Positions 1 through 7,600 of a stretch of 64,000 nucleotides of DNA are shown piece by piece. The notes below the pieces were generated by a model. The model had not been told where the DNA came from and searched no databases. It saw only the letters and a list, made by a program, of their open reading frames with translations. Each line of letters opens with the position of its first letter. Position 1 is the stretch's first letter. A program made the translations under genes and the position numbers. This DNA is from Streptomyces venezuelae. Its GTDB lineage: Bacteria; Actinomycetota; Actinomycetes; Streptomycetales; Streptomycetaceae. The stretch is from positions 4,216,001 through 4,280,000 of the forward strand of contig NZ_CP029192.1 of the NCBI RefSeq assembly GCF_008642315.1, read 5' to 3'.

Positions 1-284
1 TCGACCATGCTCAGATAGCTGCCGTCCGCGCGGCGCATGAGGCCGAGCTGCCGTCCGTCGACGGTGATCCGCCAGCCTCCGGAGGCGTGGCCGCCCTGGT
101 GGGCCAGCGGTTCGCCCTGGATGCGCCGCCCCCGGTACGTCTCGTCGAACGGTGTGTCACCCGGCGGGTCCGGCGGGGGCGCGTCCGGTACGGCGCGGGC
201 GATGCCCGCGGCGGCGAGGCACGCCGTGGCCGCGGTGCCGATGAGGTGGCGGCGGGTCATGCGGTCGAGGAACGGGGAGCCCAT
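1..284 (-). CDS. melC1: Tyrosinase cofactor MelC1 (apotyrosinase chaperone), 3' end outside window
   Basis: MelC1 delivers copper to apotyrosinase MelC2 and helps export it; the pair makes melanin. The visible 94 codons start MGSPFLDRMTRRHLIG, a twin-arginine-like signal, followed by a hydrophobic Ala-rich stretch. The family hallmark comes next: FDETYRGRRIQG, a His-containing segment (AHQGGHASGG), then VDGRQLGLMRRADGSYLS. The gene runs off the left edge and melC2 would be expected beyond it. It lies 25 bp downstream of the VKOR-family gene on the same strand, so the two are probably co-transcribed. The start ATG is preceded by AAAGGA in the minus-strand sense. Family recognition is firm. That the tyrosinase gene follows is inferred from the usual melC1-melC2 order. 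Confidence 0.9.
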   Translation of the reverse strand, partial: MGSPFLDRMTRRHLIGTAATACLAAAGIARAVPDAPPPDPPGDTPFDETYRGRRIQGEPLAHQGGHASGGWRITVDGRQLGLMRRADGSYLSMV

Positions 285-309
285 GGCGTCCTTTCGTCGA
301 CGGGTCCGG

Positions 310-972
310 TCAGCCGGTCCAGAAATCCCACCAGCGCGTCAGGATCAGCATTCCGATGACGCCCAGGTGCAGTACGGGAAAGACCCACGTGAATTCACCG
401 AGTGCGGTGCGCAGCCACCGGGGCGCGGGCAGGAATCCGGTCCTTACGTTGTGCGCTGTCACGTACCAGAACATGAGCGTGGTGGCGGCCCAGGCGAGGC
501 AGCACCAGAGGCAGAGGGAATTGATCCGGTAGAGGGACTGGAATTGCAGCCAGCCGCAGAAGGCGACGCCGAATGCCGTGCCCGCGTTGAAGGTCAGCCA
601 GTACCAGCGGGGAAAGCGCGCGCCGCCGATCAGCCCGGCGCCGACGCAGACGACGACGGCGTAGGCGGCGAGTCCCAGCATCGGATTGGGGAATCCGAAG
701 GCCTCGGCCTGCTTGCTCTGCATGATGTTGCCGCAGGCGACCACGGGGTTGAGGCTGCACCCGGGAAGGTAGTCCGGGTCCTTCATCAGGTGGAGCTTGT
801 CGAGGGTGATGACCCAGGCGGCCAGGAGCCCCGCCGCGCCGGTGACCGCCAGGAGCAGACCGAGACGCCACCCGGCGGCGCGGGCGGGCGCGGCGGACGC
901 AGGCCGCGCCGCACCGGGATCGCCGACGGCTTGCAGCGGTACCCGGTGCGGCAGGTCGGTGGTGCGGCTCAT
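310..972 (-). CDS. Vitamin K epoxide reductase (VKOR) family membrane protein
   Basis: A 220-residue polytopic membrane protein with about five hydrophobic segments. It carries both VKOR cysteine pairs: the loop pair in CSLNPVVACG and the redox CxxC in the later segment (CLWC within NSLCLWCCLAWA). Bacterial VKORs reoxidise DsbA-like proteins and so drive disulfide formation outside the membrane. The start is the ATG at 972, which overlaps the preceding gene's stop (TGATG). An in-frame extension further upstream lies within that gene. No thioredoxin domain is fused. Its place between the DUF5949 gene and melC1 suggests a role in folding secreted proteins of this locus, which is inference. Confidence 0.9.
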   Translation of the reverse strand: MSRTTDLPHRVPLQAVGDPGAARPASAAPARAAGWRLGLLLAVTGAAGLLAAWVITLDKLHLMKDPDYLPGCSLNPVVACGNIMQSKQAEAFGFPNPMLGLAAYAVVVCVGAGLIGGARFPRWYWLTFNAGTAFGVAFCGWLQFQSLYRINSLCLWCCLAWAATTLMFWYVTAHNVRTGFLPAPRWLRTALGEFTWVFPVLHLGVIGMLILTRWWDFWTG

Positions 973-1472
973 CAGCGCAGGCTGCGGGCGGGCAGCAGGC
1001 AGTGCGCGGCGCTGAGCATGGTCTCCTCGGCACCGGCGAACTCGCTGAGGCGTTCCTCGCTGACGGGCTCGCCCGGCTTGGCGTCGGGCCACGCGCGCGT
1101 GGTGGCCATGAAGTAGGCGTGGCCGCGCTGCTTGACGGCGGCGAGCCACTCCGGCGGCGCGACGCACTGGGCGTTCAGATGGGGCATGTTGACGACGGCG
1201 TGGTCGCCCTCGACGAGGAGGCTGACCGGCAGGGAGGGGTTGCGCGCCCCGTCGAGGAGCGGGCCGCCGATGGGCAGTCCGGCGTCGCCGAGGAGGCGGC
1301 GCATCGCTTCGGCGGTGGCCTCCGGGCCGCCCTCGGTGTCGCCGAGGGAGTAGGCCAGCAGGAAGGGCATGTCCTTCTCGTCCTCGGGGTGTTCACCGCT
1401 CCAGGCGAGAACAGCCAGGGTTCCCAGATCAGTTACTTGGAAGGGGCGCTGTTCGCTGGAAGTTGAGGTCAT
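972..1472 (-). CDS. DUF5949-type protein of unknown function
   Basis: A 166-residue soluble protein with no signal peptide or membrane segment. It has an N-terminal TDLGTLAVLAWSGEHPEDEKD stretch, a central glycine-rich loop and a C-terminal cysteine (SAAHCLL). It resembles the Streptomyces family I know as DUF5949; no function is known. The ATG at 1472 was chosen because the 26 upstream in-frame codons do not look conserved, but no clear Shine-Dalgarno precedes either candidate. It is translationally coupled to the VKOR gene through TGATG and heads the melC1 operon. Confidence 0.7.
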   Translation of the reverse strand: MTSTSSEQRPFQVTDLGTLAVLAWSGEHPEDEKDMPFLLAYSLGDTEGGPEATAEAMRRLLGDAGLPIGGPLLDGARNPSLPVSLLVEGDHAVVNMPHLNAQCVAPPEWLAAVKQRGHAYFMATTRAWPDAKPGEPVSEERLSEFAGAEETMLSAAHCLLPARSLR

Positions 1473-1641
1473 GAGGGGAACCGTATAGACGTGGGCGTAC
1501 GGGTCCGGGCCCGTTGTCACCCGTGTGGCCCAGCGCGGAAACGCCATCACACGATGGGGTCACCCGGTCGGCCGCGAAGCTGACGGGCGTACGGACACGA
1601 CGTATGGAGACGGCGTAGGGACACGGCCTCCGGACGTGCCG

Positions 1642-1675
1642 AAGGGCCGGTCCGTGGAAGAGGTGACCGGCCCTT
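1642..1675 (-). terminator. Inverted repeat downstream of small secreted-protein gene
   Basis: AAGGGCCGGT and ACCGGCCCTT form a perfect 10-bp stem with a 14-nt loop, about 75 nt beyond the stop codon at 1751. It is also upstream of the melC1 operon, so it probably insulates the two minus-strand units. No U-tract is evident. Confidence 0.55.
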
Positions 1676-1750
1676 GCGCGCACGCGGCGCTGGCCATTCG
1701 CGTGTCCCGCCCGGCCAGAAACGTTTGTTCTGCCGGAAATGGAGCGCGTT

Positions 1751-2038
1751 TTACTTGGCGAGGGGAAGTCCGCCGAGAAGCTCGGTGGGGCCGCCCGCGG
1801 AGTTCAGGCCGTCCGTGGTGTCCTTGACCGTGCTGACGACCGAGTCCTTGTTCTCGGTGTCGAGCATGTTCGTGCTCACCGGCTTGGTGTCGAGCAGGTG
1901 CGGCGTCTGTCCCGCAATGGTTTCGAGGCCACCGTTCAGGCTGGTGGGCGCCAGGTCAGCGGCGAACGCGGGGGCGGCGGAGCCGGCCATGGCGATCGAA
2001 CCGGCGAGAACTGCGGCAGCCTTCAGGGCCTTCATCAT
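1751..2038 (-). CDS. Small secreted protein of unknown function
   Basis: A 95-residue precursor with a clear Sec signal peptide (MMKALKAAAVLAGSIAMAG, cleavage probably after APAFA at about residue 25). The mature part of about 70 residues is polar and cysteine-free, rich in Thr, Asn and Asp. The start is the first of two adjacent ATGs, preceded by AAAGGAA. It has no chaplin or rodlin motif. Location beside chaplins and melC1 suggests a developmentally expressed cell-surface protein, but I cannot assign a function. Confidence 0.75.
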   Translation of the reverse strand: MMKALKAAAVLAGSIAMAGSAAPAFAADLAPTSLNGGLETIAGQTPHLLDTKPVSTNMLDTENKDSVVSTVKDTTDGLNSAGGPTELLGGLPLAK

Positions 2039-2244
2039 GTTCCTTTCTTTGGCGACGCGCGCCGCCTTTGGGAGCACCGTTCAGGCATCGTTCGCCTGTT
2101 GTCTCTTGCTCCCGGACTAACGAGCGCGCGCCGTTACGGAAACCCCTGGCCCTGAAACTTCCCTGATCCCACTCGAATGAAGAACGCATCTCATCCTCAT
2201 ATCAACCACCCTATTTGTCGCGGGTGTTGACGGCGCACGGGAAA

Positions 2245-2280
2245 GCCCGCCGTGCCGAAACGCATTCCGGCACGGCGGGC
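2245..2280 (-). terminator. Strong hairpin terminator after Ala/Pro-rich secreted protein gene
   Basis: A perfect 13-bp stem (GCCCGCCGTGCCG / CGGCACGGCGGGC) with a 10-nt loop, immediately after the stop at 2294. In the minus-strand direction it is followed by a short TTTC tract. Confidence 0.8.
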
Positions 2281-2293
2281 GATGGAGCGCGGT

Positions 2294-2962
2294 CTACTGC
2301 GCGGGCGTCTGGGGCAGGCCCCCGGTGGGCAGCTTGGGCAGGCTCGGCAGGCCCGGGAGGTTCGGCGCGGGCAGGCCGCCGCCGAGGACGGTGGCGACGA
2401 CGGCGTTGACCAAGCCGAGCAGGACCTTGGGCGCCGCCGCGAGGACCGCCTTGGGGTCACCGGCCGTGGCGGCCTTCACCAGCTCGTCGACGGCCTTCTG
2501 CAGCGCGGTGAGGGCGTCGGCCTTGGGGTCCATCGGCGCCTTGAGGTCCATCGGCGCCTTGGCGTCGCTCGGCGCGCCGCCCGTCGGGAGCTTGGGCGCC
2601 TGGGGGACGCTCGGCAGGCCGCCGGTGCCCGGGGCCTTGGGGGCCGCCTTGGCCGCCGCGTCGATGGCCGCCTTCACCGCGTCGACGTGCTTCTTGGCGT
2701 CCTCGGGGGAGAGCTTGCTCTCCGGGGCCTTGAGCACCGCGGTGAGCAGATCGGTGACGGGGGTCAGGACCCCACCGAGGCCGCCGAGCTGCTGAGCCTG
2801 GCCCAGCAGGGCCTTCGCGTCCGGGGCGGGCGCGCGCGAGGCGGTCCGGGCCGGGTCGCTGGGGGCGTCGCCGACGGAGGCGAGGGCCGGTCCTGCCGTG
2901 CCGAGCAGCAGCGCCGCACACAGCGTGGTGGTCGCGAGGCGCCGTACAGGCAGAGCGCGCAT
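2294..2962 (-). CDS. Secreted Ala/Pro-rich protein of unknown function
   Basis: A 222-residue precursor with an N-terminal signal (MRALPVRRLATTTLCAALLL, cleavage likely near PALAS). The mature chain is Ala/Lys/Pro-rich with low-complexity segments, including a near-direct repeat (DLKAPMDPKA preceded by DAKAPM). The C-terminal Pro/Leu/Gly tail has LPGLPSLPKLPTGGLP-type periodicity. The middle looks helical and amphipathic. The ATG at 2962 has AAGGGA at good spacing; an upstream in-frame start adds a non-signal-like MHHRKGNT. No enzyme motif is visible. Position between a small secreted protein and a chaplin suggests a cell-wall or aerial-surface role. Confidence 0.75.
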   Translation of the reverse strand: MRALPVRRLATTTLCAALLLGTAGPALASVGDAPSDPARTASRAPAPDAKALLGQAQQLGGLGGVLTPVTDLLTAVLKAPESKLSPEDAKKHVDAVKAAIDAAAKAAPKAPGTGGLPSVPQAPKLPTGGAPSDAKAPMDLKAPMDPKADALTALQKAVDELVKAATAGDPKAVLAAAPKVLLGLVNAVVATVLGGGLPAPNLPGLPSLPKLPTGGLPQTPAQ

Positions 2963-3185
2963 GGTGTTTCCCTTTCGGTGATGCATCAGATCTTGTGATC
3001 ACCGTGAAAGCGGCGCACGCCGTCCGCAACCGAGCGACTGCGGAACGTATCGGCGATGCGTGGACCGTGCGGGCATCTGCGCAGGTGGGACGAGGATCTG
3101 ACGGTCGGTCGGCCGTTCGACGCGGCGCACTCCATTCGGGGCACCGCCGGTCGTACCGGAGCGGCGCACATCGGGCCGGAACGCG

Positions 3186-3221
3186 GAGCGGCCGCCCCCG
3201 CTTTCGCGGGGACGGCCGCTC
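3186..3221 (-). terminator. Terminator hairpin of short chaplin gene
   Basis: A 16-bp stem with a single mismatch around a TTTC loop, starting 16 nt past the chaplin stop codon at 3237. Confidence 0.8.
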
Positions 3222-3236
3222 TGAACCGACGGTGCG

Positions 3237-3476
3237 TCAGTCGTTGGCGCACTGGTTGCCGAACGCGGGGTTCAGCAGGCCGATGACGTTGACGCTGTTG
3301 CCGCACACGTTGACGGGGACGTGGATCGGCACCTGCGCGTTGTTGCCCGAGATCACGCCGGGGGAGTTGGTGGCAGCGCCCTGCGCGCCGCTGTCGGCGG
3401 CAGCGACGCCCGCGGAGCCGGCCACGGCAGCGGCGGCGACAGCGGACAGGGCAAGAGCCTTGGTGGTACGGGACAT
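3237..3476 (-). CDS. Short chaplin (hydrophobic surface-amyloid protein)
   Basis: A 79-residue precursor with a Sec signal (MSRTTKALALSAVAAAAVAG, cleavage after AAA) and one complete chaplin domain: SPGVISGNNAQVPIHVPVNV, then CGNSVNVIGLLNPAFGNQC, ending AND. The two cysteines of ChpD-H-type short chaplins are present. These proteins self-assemble into amyloid fibrils that lower surface tension and coat aerial hyphae. AAGGAG precedes the ATG. By position next to melC1 it is probably the counterpart of S. coelicolor ChpF or ChpG; the letter is not certain. A BldN-like promoter lies about 50 nt upstream. Confidence 0.93.
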   Translation of the reverse strand: MSRTTKALALSAVAAAAVAGSAGVAAADSGAQGAATNSPGVISGNNAQVPIHVPVNVCGNSVNVIGLLNPAFGNQCAND

Positions 3477-3780
3477 GGAGTGCTGCTCCTTGGTGATGAT
3501 GCGACGTACGGGCGGGCTGCCCGTCTGGAGGGATCAACTGCCGACCTCGGTGCCGAGTTGTGCGCCCAGACGGGTGATGCGCCGCGGCAACCGCCCGGCG
3601 ACGCCCTTCACCAATCCGACACACGCGCGGAGGTCGGCCGAGCCTCCCGCGTCAACGGCTACAGTTGCGCTTCCCTTTAGGGCATTCCACTCATACGCCA
3701 TCAGCTTCATGCAAAGAGGGTGAATCGCCCTTATCTCCGCTGTGGTTCAGAGTTCACACACTCGGAAGGCCAACGCCGTC
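3477..3780. other. Intergenic region between divergent chaplin and glycopolymer operon
   Basis: A 304-bp spacer holding the 5' leaders and promoters of the chaplin (minus) and of the glycopolymer operon (plus). The minus-strand BldN-like promoter is annotated separately. The right half (about 3655-3760) is AT-richer than its surroundings. I found no equally convincing plus-strand promoter and no credible gene. Confidence 0.5.
3534..3562 (-). promoter_or_regulatory. Sigma-BldN-like promoter of short chaplin gene
   Basis: On the minus strand CACAAC and AGTTGA are separated by 17 nt, placing a start about 50 nt before the chaplin ATG. The published sigma-BldN consensus, as I recall it, is CGTAAC-N16-CGTTGA. 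The three rodlin genes in this window show the same elements with 16-nt spacing. Confidence 0.5.
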
Positions 3781-4905
3781 ATGCGTCACTCCCTGGGCCT
3801 GCGTCGCGTGTTCGTCATCCCTCTCGCGCTGGCCGCCTGCCTCGCCGCCACCGGAACCGGCTCGGCCGCCCCGCCCGGCGGCGACAGGAACGACGAGCAG
3901 AGCGCCGAGCAGACGCGCATCGATTTCGCACAGCGATACAGAGCGCTGCAGCACGGCGGGATCGTCAGGGCAGCCAACTCGGCGATCACCTGCCGCCGCG
4001 CCGTGGACCGTACGGCGGAGTCCTGCGCCCGTACGCGGGGCGGCCGTCCGGGTGCCAACGAGGACTTCGACATGTTCTACGTCGACGTCGACGACGACCC
4101 GAACACCTACAACTCCAGTACGGGCGAGGTCCGTCTGCCCCCGCACTCCCGCGTCTCGTACGCCCGCCTGTACTGGGGCGGCAACCTCAGGGTCGGCGAG
4201 CAGAAGCCCCCCAAGGACAACGGGCGGGTGCTGATCGCCGAGCCCGGCGGCAACTACAAGCCGGTCATCGCCGACACCCCCGTCGGCCACCGCGTCACCG
4301 ACGGCGCCGACGCCTTCCAGGCCTCCGCCGACGTCACCCGGCTCGTCCGCTCGGCGGGCGGCGGCAACTACACCGTGGCGCAGGTCAACGTCGCCAAGGG
4401 CCACTCGAAGGCCGGTGCCTGGGGCGGCTGGACGCTGGTGGTGGCGTACGAGAACGCCGCCGAACCCCTGCGCGCCCTCGCCGTGCACGACGGCTTCGAC
4501 GCGCTGGGCGGGCCCGGCCACCGGCACGCGGTGCGGCTGCGCGGCGTGCCCGGCGGTACGGAGGGCACCGTCGGCGTGGTGGCCTACGACGGCGACCGCG
4601 GTCGGCGCGGCGACACCGTGGCCGCCTCGGCAGGACACACCCGCCCCGTGCCGCTCACCGACGCCGCCAACCCGGCGGACGACGCCCTCAACTCGACCAT
4701 CGGCGAGCCCGGCGCCCCGGCCCGCAGGAACCCCGCGTACCCGAACACCCTCGGCTACGACTCCGACGTCTTCCCGCTGCCCCAGGGCCCGGGCCCCCGG
4801 GCCGGCGACCGGCCCGCGCGGCACGGGGATCTGACGGTCCACCTCGCCTCGCAGGACCCGGCGTGGGTCGGCGTGGTCTTCGCCGCAGTCGCCGCGAAGC
4901 GCTAG
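3781..4905 (+). CDS. Secreted DUF3344-like protein, first gene of glycopolymer operon
   Basis: A 374-residue exported protein starting MRHSLGLRRVFVIPLALAAC; the Cys in LALAAC-LAATG could be a lipobox, otherwise Sec cleavage falls after GSAA. The mature part has the DUF3344/DUF11-associated pattern: FYVDVDDDPNTYNSST, YARLYWGGNL, GGNYTVAQVNV, GGWTLVVAYEN, VGVVAYDGDRG and LTDAANPADD. This is a beta-rich extracellular module of unknown function, often seen at the N-terminus of Streptomyces surface proteins. GGAAGG lies 11 nt before the ATG. It is the first gene of the plus-strand run, 57 bp before a GT4 gene. Possible roles are polymer binding or surface scaffold, both inference. Confidence 0.8.
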   Translation: MRHSLGLRRVFVIPLALAACLAATGTGSAAPPGGDRNDEQSAEQTRIDFAQRYRALQHGGIVRAANSAITCRRAVDRTAESCARTRGGRPGANEDFDMFYVDVDDDPNTYNSSTGEVRLPPHSRVSYARLYWGGNLRVGEQKPPKDNGRVLIAEPGGNYKPVIADTPVGHRVTDGADAFQASADVTRLVRSAGGGNYTVAQVNVAKGHSKAGAWGGWTLVVAYENAAEPLRALAVHDGFDALGGPGHRHAVRLRGVPGGTEGTVGVVAYDGDRGRRGDTVAASAGHTRPVPLTDAANPADDALNSTIGEPGAPARRNPAYPNTLGYDSDVFPLPQGPGPRAGDRPARHGDLTVHLASQDPAWVGVVFAAVAAKR

Positions 4906-4962
4906 CACCCGTTGCCCCGCTCCGCTTCCGCGGTGCCCCGCACCGACCCGAAGGAGACGCGC

Positions 4963-6099
4963 ATGCCTCTGCCTTCAGCACCCCGCCCCGCACGCGTCCT
5001 GCACGTCAGCCAGCCGGTGGAGGGCGGTGTGGCACGGGTCGTCGTCGACCTGGCCGCCGCCCAGGCCGCCACCGGCACCGACGTCCACGTGGCCTGTCCA
5101 CCGGACGGTTTCCTGCCCGACGCGCTGCGCGCCCTCGGCGCCGGCGTCCGCGTACACCCCTGGACGGCGTCCCGCTCCCCCGGCCGCGGCCTCCCCGGCG
5201 AGGTGCGGGAGCTGCGGCGCGTCATCGACGCCGTCCGGCCCGGCCTCGTCCACGCGCACAGCGCCAAGGCCGGGCTCGCCGCGCGTCTCGCGCTGCGCGG
5301 CAGCATCCCCACGGTGTTCCAGCCGCACGCCTGGTCCTTCGAGGCGGTCGGCGGCGCCACCGCGTTCCTCGCCCGCCTGTGGGAGCGCCGCGCCGCGCGG
5401 TGGGCGGCCCGGATCGTCTGCGTCAGCGAGGCCGAGTGGGTGACCGGCCGCCGCGCCGGGATCTCCGGCTCGTACCAGGTGATCCCCAACGGCGTGGACA
5501 CCGACCGGTTCGCGCCCACCGGGCAGGACCCCACGCACGTCCCGCTGGTGGTGTGCGTCGGCAGGCTCTGCCGCCAGAAGGGACAGGACGTGCTGCTGCG
5601 CGCCTGGCCCGCGGTGGCCGCGCAGGTGCCCGACGCCCGCCTCGTCCTGGTCGGGGAAGGACCCGACGACGCCCGGCTGCGGGAGCGGGCCGGGCCCCGG
5701 GTGGCCTTCGCGGGCGCGGCGGCCGACTCCGCGCCCTGGTACCGGGCGGCCGACGTGGTCGTCCTGCCGTCCCGCTGGGAGGGCATGGCGCTGGCCCCGC
5801 TCGAAGCCATGGCCTGCGGCCGTCCCGTCGTCGTCACCGACGTGGACGGGGCGCGGGAGAGCCTGCCGCCGTCCCACCGCCCCCACTCCCTCGTACCCCC
5901 GGAGGACCCCGGCGCCCTTGCACGGGCCCTGATCGCCCTGCTGCGGGACGGACAGCTGCGGGACGCACTGGGGCGGCGGGGCCGCGAGCACGTACTGGAC
6001 CACCACGACGCACGGCGCGCCGCGGCCGCGGTCGACGCGGTGTACGGCGAGCTTCTGGGCACGGCGCCCACCGAGTACAGGGAGTGCAGCACGACGTGA
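4963..6099 (+). CDS. GT4-family glycosyltransferase
   Basis: A 378-residue GT-B enzyme: N-terminal acceptor domain (LHVSQPVEGGVARVV, HAHSAKAGL) and C-terminal nucleotide-sugar domain with GRLCRQKGQDVLLRAW, LVGEGPD and the EX7E-like element in PSRWEGMALAPLEAMACGRP. Such enzymes add sugars to a lipid-linked acceptor at the inner membrane face. AAGGAG precedes the ATG at 4963. The 3' end overlaps the next gene by GTGA, so the two are coupled. The sugar specificity cannot be read from sequence. Confidence 0.92.
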   Translation: MPLPSAPRPARVLHVSQPVEGGVARVVVDLAAAQAATGTDVHVACPPDGFLPDALRALGAGVRVHPWTASRSPGRGLPGEVRELRRVIDAVRPGLVHAHSAKAGLAARLALRGSIPTVFQPHAWSFEAVGGATAFLARLWERRAARWAARIVCVSEAEWVTGRRAGISGSYQVIPNGVDTDRFAPTGQDPTHVPLVVCVGRLCRQKGQDVLLRAWPAVAAQVPDARLVLVGEGPDDARLRERAGPRVAFAGAAADSAPWYRAADVVVLPSRWEGMALAPLEAMACGRPVVVTDVDGARESLPPSHRPHSLVPPEDPGALARALIALLRDGQLRDALGRRGREHVLDHHDARRAAAAVDAVYGELLGTAPTEYRECSTT

Positions 6100-7595
6100 G
6101 TGCGGAACGGACCGTTGCTTCCTCATCGGCTCAGTCACGGCAGGACACCCAGGCCCCGCCCGGCACCTTCGTCGTCGCGCCACGCGAAGCGACGGTCCTG
6201 CGCGGCGGGGCGACGGCGCGGCTCCCGGCCCGGCGGCGGCGCCCGGCCGCCGCGCTGGTGGCCGTCGACTGCGCCGCCGCGCTGGCCGCCCTGCTGCCGC
6301 TCGACGACCCCCTCCGGCAGGCCGTCCTCGCCCCGCTGCTCGTACTCGGCGTGCTGGCACTGAACGCGCGGGGCCGGTTGTACGAGCACGCCGCGCTGCC
6401 CGACACGCTCGGCGAACTGCCCTCGCTCGCCGGACGGATCGTGCTCGCCTGGTCGGTCACCGCGGTCCTGGCCACCGCCCTGCCCGCGATGGAGCCGCTC
6501 GCCCCGGGGACGCTCCTCGGCATGGCCGCCGTCCAGTGCCTGCTGAGCTTCTGCGGACGCGGCCTCGTGCACCGGCACCGGCGGGCCGCCACCGTGCGCA
6601 GACCCCGGCCGGTGCTCGTCCTCGGTCCTGGCGGCCCGGCCCGCGGTGTGGCCGCCGCGCTGCTGCGGCGCCCCGGCTGCGGCATGCGGCCCGTCGGCAT
6701 CGTGAGCGAGACCCCGGAACCCCCGCAGGACAAGGAGAACGGCGCCGAGGCGCAGACCGCGCCCGGGCCCGAACTCCCCGTGCTCTGCACGGAGGACGAA
6801 CTGCACCGTGCGGTGATCCAGAACGACGTCGGCGCGGTGCTGCTCGTCGCCGGGCACGGCGCCTGGCCCGGGAGATGGCTGACGGTGCTGCACGGCCTGG
6901 GCTGCGACCTGTGGGAACTAGAAGCGCGCCGCACGGACCCGGTGCCCACGCCGGACGGGCCGCGGCAGTACGTGGCCGGGTTCGCGTGCCGTCCGCTGAC
7001 GACCCCCGGGGCCCGCGGGGCCGGCGTCGGCAAGCGGCTCCTGGACATCGCGGTCTCCGGAGTGCTGCTGCTCGCGGCGGCGCCGGTCCTCGCGACCTGC
7101 GCGCTTGTGCTGCGGACCGTCGAAGGACCCGGCGTGATCTTCCGTCAGGAGCGTGTCGGCAAGGACGGGCGGCTCTTCACCCTCCTCAAGTTCCGCACCC
7201 ACCGGCCCGCCGACCCGCAGGAGGCGGCCACCCGGTGGAGCGTCGCCGACGAGCACCGGATGAGCGCGTTCTGCCGGTTCCTGCGCGGCACCTCGCTCGA
7301 CGAGCTGCCCCAGCTGTGGAACGTGCTGCGCGGCGACATGAGCCTCGTCGGCCCACGCCCCGAACGGCCCTTCTTCGTCACGCAGTTCAGCCAGACCTAT
7401 CCGGACTACGCCCACCGGCACCGGATGCCCACCGGCATCACCGGGCTGGCCCAGATCCATGGGCTGCGCGGCGACACCTCCATCGAGGACCGGTGCCGCT
7501 TCGACAACGCCTACATCGACAGCTGGTCGTTCTGGCAGGACCTGTGCATCCTGCTGCGCACCCTCGGCTGCCTCGTCCGCCGCACCGGGAGCTGA
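6096..7595 (+). CDS. Polyprenyl-phosphate sugar-1-phosphate transferase (WbaP/PssY-like)
   Basis: A 499-residue initiating transferase. The N-terminal half has several membrane segments (about residues 40-150) and a degenerate nucleotide-binding-like middle region. The C-terminal bacterial sugar transferase domain is intact: KRLLDIAVSG, FRQERVGKDGRLFTLLKFRT, SLDELPQLWNVLRGDMSLVG and GPRPERP. These enzymes load the first sugar phosphate onto undecaprenyl phosphate. The GTG at 6096 overlaps the upstream stop as GTGA with GGAG upstream. This gene marks the cluster as a lipid-linked glycopolymer pathway. Confidence 0.93.
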   Translation: MSAERTVASSSAQSRQDTQAPPGTFVVAPREATVLRGGATARLPARRRRPAAALVAVDCAAALAALLPLDDPLRQAVLAPLLVLGVLALNARGRLYEHAALPDTLGELPSLAGRIVLAWSVTAVLATALPAMEPLAPGTLLGMAAVQCLLSFCGRGLVHRHRRAATVRRPRPVLVLGPGGPARGVAAALLRRPGCGMRPVGIVSETPEPPQDKENGAEAQTAPGPELPVLCTEDELHRAVIQNDVGAVLLVAGHGAWPGRWLTVLHGLGCDLWELEARRTDPVPTPDGPRQYVAGFACRPLTTPGARGAGVGKRLLDIAVSGVLLLAAAPVLATCALVLRTVEGPGVIFRQERVGKDGRLFTLLKFRTHRPADPQEAATRWSVADEHRMSAFCRFLRGTSLDELPQLWNVLRGDMSLVGPRPERPFFVTQFSQTYPDYAHRHRMPTGITGLAQIHGLRGDTSIEDRCRFDNAYIDSWSFWQDLCILLRTLGCLVRRTGS

Positions 7596-7600
7596 CCACG

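Noticed and set aside
3720-6095. Very long plus-strand open frame upstream of the sugar transferase
   Set aside because: It is an arginine/proline-rich shadow of the DUF3344-like and GT4 genes; only the part from GTG 6096 has real domains.
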